23,656 nucleotides of DNA, taken from positions 1 to 23,656 of the forward strand of contig JACQZL010000388.1 of NCBI GenBank assembly GCA_016213865.1. The letters are read 5' to 3'. The DNA is from Candidatus Rifleibacteriota bacterium (GTDB lineage Bacteria; UBP17; UBA6191; JACPRK01). Below, piece after piece: positions 21,764-23,656 of the stretch (within the stretch, counting starts at the first letter, position 1; the number at the start of each line of letters is the position of its first letter). A program made the translations under genes and the position numbers. The notes under the pieces were generated by a model that was given only the letters and a program-made list of their open reading frames with translations, had not been told where the DNA came from and did not search any database.

Positions 21764-23290
21764 TCACCACTCCGGCCCGGTCTGCTTCGGATCGGCGTCC
21801 TCCGGCGCCAGGTCGGAGGTTGGCTCCTGCCCGAAGGGGCCGGTGAGGCCCTCAGTGCCCGCGGCCACCGTCTTCCCGGTGTAGAGCTCGTCGCCTCCCG
21901 CGTCGGGATCCGGGCTCGAGTCCTCGGGGCCTGCGCCGGTCTCCTCAACCACCGCATCCGGGGGCTTCACGGCTGGCGGCGCTTGCACTTTCGGAGCCAC
22001 CGTCGGCTCCGCGAGACTGGGCACGGGTCGCCACGCCATCGTCACGGGAGAGGTCGTGGGGCCCTGGCCGGGGACCCCGGGCGACGCCTGGGCAGGCAGC
22101 ACGAGGTTCCCCGCACCCAGGACGGTCGCCGTCAGACGCAGGGCCTGCCGGGTCGTGCCGTCGCCCACGGAGGGATCGGCCAGGAGCACCTCGCTCGCGC
22201 CGGGCGCATGGCGCATGACGAGGGGGACGAACACAGCCTCACGGATCCTGGTGAGGCCTTGCCGGTCGCGGGCCAGCTCGAGGTGCAACAGCGCGCTCGT
22301 TGCGCGGGCCAGGCCCAACTGGCCGCTCACGAAGTTGCCGAGGGAGTAGGCAACCAGCGTCTCTCGCCCGTCCCGGGTGAGGACCTTCTCCGGCGGTTGG
22401 AGGACGTGCGGGTGGGCGCCGATCACGGCCAGAGCGCCAGCCTCGAGCACGGCGTGAGCGAACCGTACCTGTCGCGCGTCCGGTCGGGTCTGGTACTCGG
22501 GCCCCCAGTGCGGAGTGACCAGGACCGCGTCGACGTCCCGGCGCCCCGCCAGCGAGCGCACCAACTCCACGGTCGAGTCGAGGTCTCGCGTGCAGTACTG
22601 GACCTGGTCGTCCTGGTCGGCATACCCGTTCGTGTGGAACGTGCAGGCCAGCCAGGCCAGCCGGAACCCCCGGGTCGTAACCATCGTATAGCAACTGCTC
22701 GTGGTCTCGGCCCTCGTACCGCTGGTCGAGAGACCGGCCAGCCTTGCGGCCTCCAGCGTTCGCTCGACGCCGAGACTGCCCCGGTCGAGTGCGTGGTTGT
22801 TGGCCGTTGAGACCAGGTCGATCCCGCTTGCGGCCAGATCGCGCAGCAACGCCGGGGGGTAGTTCAGGGCCGACGGGTCGCTGGAATAGACGTGCCCGTC
22901 CGGCACCAGGCCCGGGTCGCTGCACTCCTCGCCGTCCGGCGTCACGCCTGCGGCCGTGGGACCCTCGAGGTTGGCATAGGCGATATCGGCCGCGGCCAGG
23001 AGCGGCGCCACCTGCCGCCAGAGGCTTCGGAAGCGCTCGGGGCGGGCGCATCCCTGTCGCAACAACCGACCGTGGAGCAGCACGTCGCCGACGGCCCGGA
23101 TCACGAGTCGATCGCCGCCCTGCCCGCTCCCAGCGAAGACCAGCACGCCCGGACCGGAGGTCGTCTTCGGACCACCGGGCACGGAGGCCTCGCAGCCCAT
23201 CCCGCCCATCCAGAGCAGCAGCCCGAGCGCCGCTGCCACGAGGCGTACCCGATCACCAATCGCCAGCCGTCTCATCACCGTCGACCGCAT
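21764..23290 (-). CDS. CapA-family (PGA_cap) metallophosphoesterase-like protein
   Basis: A 508-residue protein of the CapA fold, a calcineurin-like domain first known from poly-gamma-glutamate capsule synthesis and often found as a lone envelope protein. Family motifs in order: 'RAVGDVLLHGRLL', 'ADIAYANLEGP', 'STANNHALDRG', 'VTPHWGPEYQ', 'IGAHPHVLQPPE' and 'VAYSLGNFVSGQ'. The metal-site Asp, Asn and His residues are present. An N-terminal hydrophobic segment (about 15-32) ends in Gly-Met-Gly-Cys33, which is a weak lipobox, so it is exported and possibly lipidated. The C-terminal 120 residues are Pro/Glu/Asp-rich and low in complexity. A second ATG at 23275 is an equally good start; neither has a clear Shine-Dalgarno. 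No capB, capC or other capsule genes are beside it, so a polyglutamate role is not supported here. Confidence 0.85.
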   Translation of the reverse strand: MRSTVMRRLAIGDRVRLVAAALGLLLWMGGMGCEASVPGGPKTTSGPGVLVFAGSGQGGDRLVIRAVGDVLLHGRLLRQGCARPERFRSLWRQVAPLLAAADIAYANLEGPTAAGVTPDGEECSDPGLVPDGHVYSSDPSALNYPPALLRDLAASGIDLVSTANNHALDRGSLGVERTLEAARLAGLSTSGTRAETTSSCYTMVTTRGFRLAWLACTFHTNGYADQDDQVQYCTRDLDSTVELVRSLAGRRDVDAVLVTPHWGPEYQTRPDARQVRFAHAVLEAGALAVIGAHPHVLQPPEKVLTRDGRETLVAYSLGNFVSGQLGLARATSALLHLELARDRQGLTRIREAVFVPLVMRHAPGASEVLLADPSVGDGTTRQALRLTATVLGAGNLVLPAQASPGVPGQGPTTSPVTMAWRPVPSLAEPTVAPKVQAPPAVKPPDAVVEETGAGPEDSSPDPDAGGDELYTGKTVAAGTEGLTGPFGQEPTSDLAPEDADPKQTGPEW

Positions 23291-23353
23291 CGCCGCACCC
23301 GGCCGGACCCGTCGATTCGCCGAGCGCTGACGCCTACCTGATTAGGGCAAGTC

Positions 23354-23395
23354 GCCCGGGACGGCAAACAGCCGCTCCGGGACAGCTTCCCGGGC
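23354..23395 (-). terminator. nested inverted repeat downstream of tRNA-Leu
   Basis: GCCCGGGA (23354-23361) pairs with TCCCGGGC (23388-23395) around a smaller CGGC/GCCG hairpin, starting 22 bases past the tRNA 3' end. It could end the tRNA transcript or shape its 3' processing. There is no T-tract. Confidence 0.3.
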
Positions 23396-23416
23396 CCAGT
23401 CGCCCCGCATGGTCAC

Positions 23417-23504
23417 TGGTGCCGGAGGAGGGACTCGAACCCTCACGACGGTTTCCCATCGGCGGATTTTGAGTCCGCTGCGTCTGCCATTTCGCCACTC
23501 CGGC
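23417..23504 (-). tRNA. tRNA-Leu (anticodon CAA)
   Basis: 88 bases including an encoded CCA. The 7-bp acceptor is GCCGGAG (23504-23498) with CTCCGGC (23427-23421), the discriminator is A, and CCA follows at 23419-23417. The anticodon stem is GCGGA/TCCGC with loop CTCAAAA, so anticodon CAA reads UUG. The long variable arm is typical of Leu, and GGTTCGAGTCCC is the T-arm. An ORF in the same place encoding 'AGVAKWQTQRT' is the familiar false translation of bacterial tRNA-Leu. Confidence 0.97.
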
Positions 23505-23528
23505 ACGGATGGGCTCAAACGCGCCCGC

Positions 23529-23558
23529 AGAATACCCGCGCGCACCCGCGGGCGTCAA
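23529..23558 (-). promoter_or_regulatory. promoter of tRNA-Leu
   Basis: On the minus strand TTGACG (23558-23553), 18-base spacer, TATTCT (23534-23529), followed by a very GC-rich discriminator (GCGGGCGCG). This is the usual form of a stringently controlled stable-RNA promoter. Transcription would start about 17 bases before the tRNA. Confidence 0.75.
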
Positions 23559-23606
23559 GTGCCGGAGCCCGACGGGGAGCATGTCCCTGGCCTGGGAACC
23601 GTGCAG

Positions 23607-23655
23607 GGGTGGCACTTGTAGCCACCCGATACGCGGGCGGGGGCAAGCCCCGCCC
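23607..23655. repeat. two adjacent GC-rich hairpins at the window end
   Basis: GGGTGGC-acttgta-GCCACCC (23607-23627) and GGGCGGGG-gcaag-CCCCGCCC (23635-23655). Both are perfect stems (7 and 8 bp). They may be REP-like elements or a terminator of a gene beyond the window. Confidence 0.5.
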
Positions 23656-23656
23656 C

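Noticed and set aside
19837..21846. 669-residue plus-strand frame opposite the PilX-like gene
   Set aside because: An antisense shadow (Val/Leu/Asp/Gln bias) crossing a REP element; no start signal.
21764..23290. Poly-gamma-glutamate capsule synthesis locus
   Set aside because: Only the CapA-fold gene is present; no capB- or capC-like genes are beside it.
23334..23615. 93-residue minus-strand frame at the window end
   Set aside because: It is the tRNA-Leu gene read as protein ('AGVAKWQTQRT').

Overview
This window is a GC-rich stretch (about two thirds G+C by eye) of a Gram-negative bacterial chromosome. The evidence for Gram-negative is a complete Mla/MCE lipid-transport set, several probable lipoproteins or exported proteins, TatC and FabI. 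Good Shine-Dalgarno sequences (AGGAGG type) precede many starts. At least four kinds of dispersed palindromic repeat lie in or beside the genes, a pattern seen in large environmental GC-rich genomes such as deltaproteobacterial, planctomycete or acidobacterial lineages. The sequence alone does not fix the phylum. Nothing here looks like a phage, plasmid, transposase gene or CRISPR array.

Layout. Bases 162-4682 encode one polypeptide made of three complete, very similar CpaF/TadA-type secretion ATPases joined head to tail; this is the most striking object in the window. It converges with a split lipid-transport locus. On the minus strand this has an MlaF-like ATPase, with an unusually large insertion, translationally coupled to a probable lipoprotein. 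Reading away on the plus strand are the MlaE permease and an MCE-domain MlaD-like protein. fabI (minus) meets mlaD tail to tail with overlapping stop codons. From 9474 a clear promoter drives a plus-strand run: a GAF-PAS-PAS hybrid histidine kinase, then nadA and rlmN, the last two overlapping at a GTGA.

Bases 14254-18670 hold less familiar genes. They are a small Cys-rich zinc-ribbon-like protein, a 658-residue protein with a beta-sandwich-like region, a degenerate macro-like region, TPR-like helices and a Pro-rich tail, a coiled-coil protein with an acidic/proline-rich tail, and a secreted PEGA-domain protein. The last two are divergently transcribed from a short AT-richer region. On the minus strand, a PilX-like membrane-anchored protein and a TatC with a long low-complexity N-terminal extension form a two-gene unit. 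Upstream of it lie a CapA-family protein and a tRNA-Leu(CAA) with a strong stable-RNA promoter.

How the parts fit. The Mla genes point to retrograde or anterograde phospholipid traffic at the outer membrane. TatC exports folded proteins, and the triple ATPase and the PilX-like protein point to type IV pilus/Tad-type machinery. FabI, NadA, RlmN and the tRNA are housekeeping. The items most likely to be undescribed are the covalent three-ATPase chain, the macro-like/TPR protein, and a 44-bp palindromic repeat translated in frame inside two different envelope proteins.
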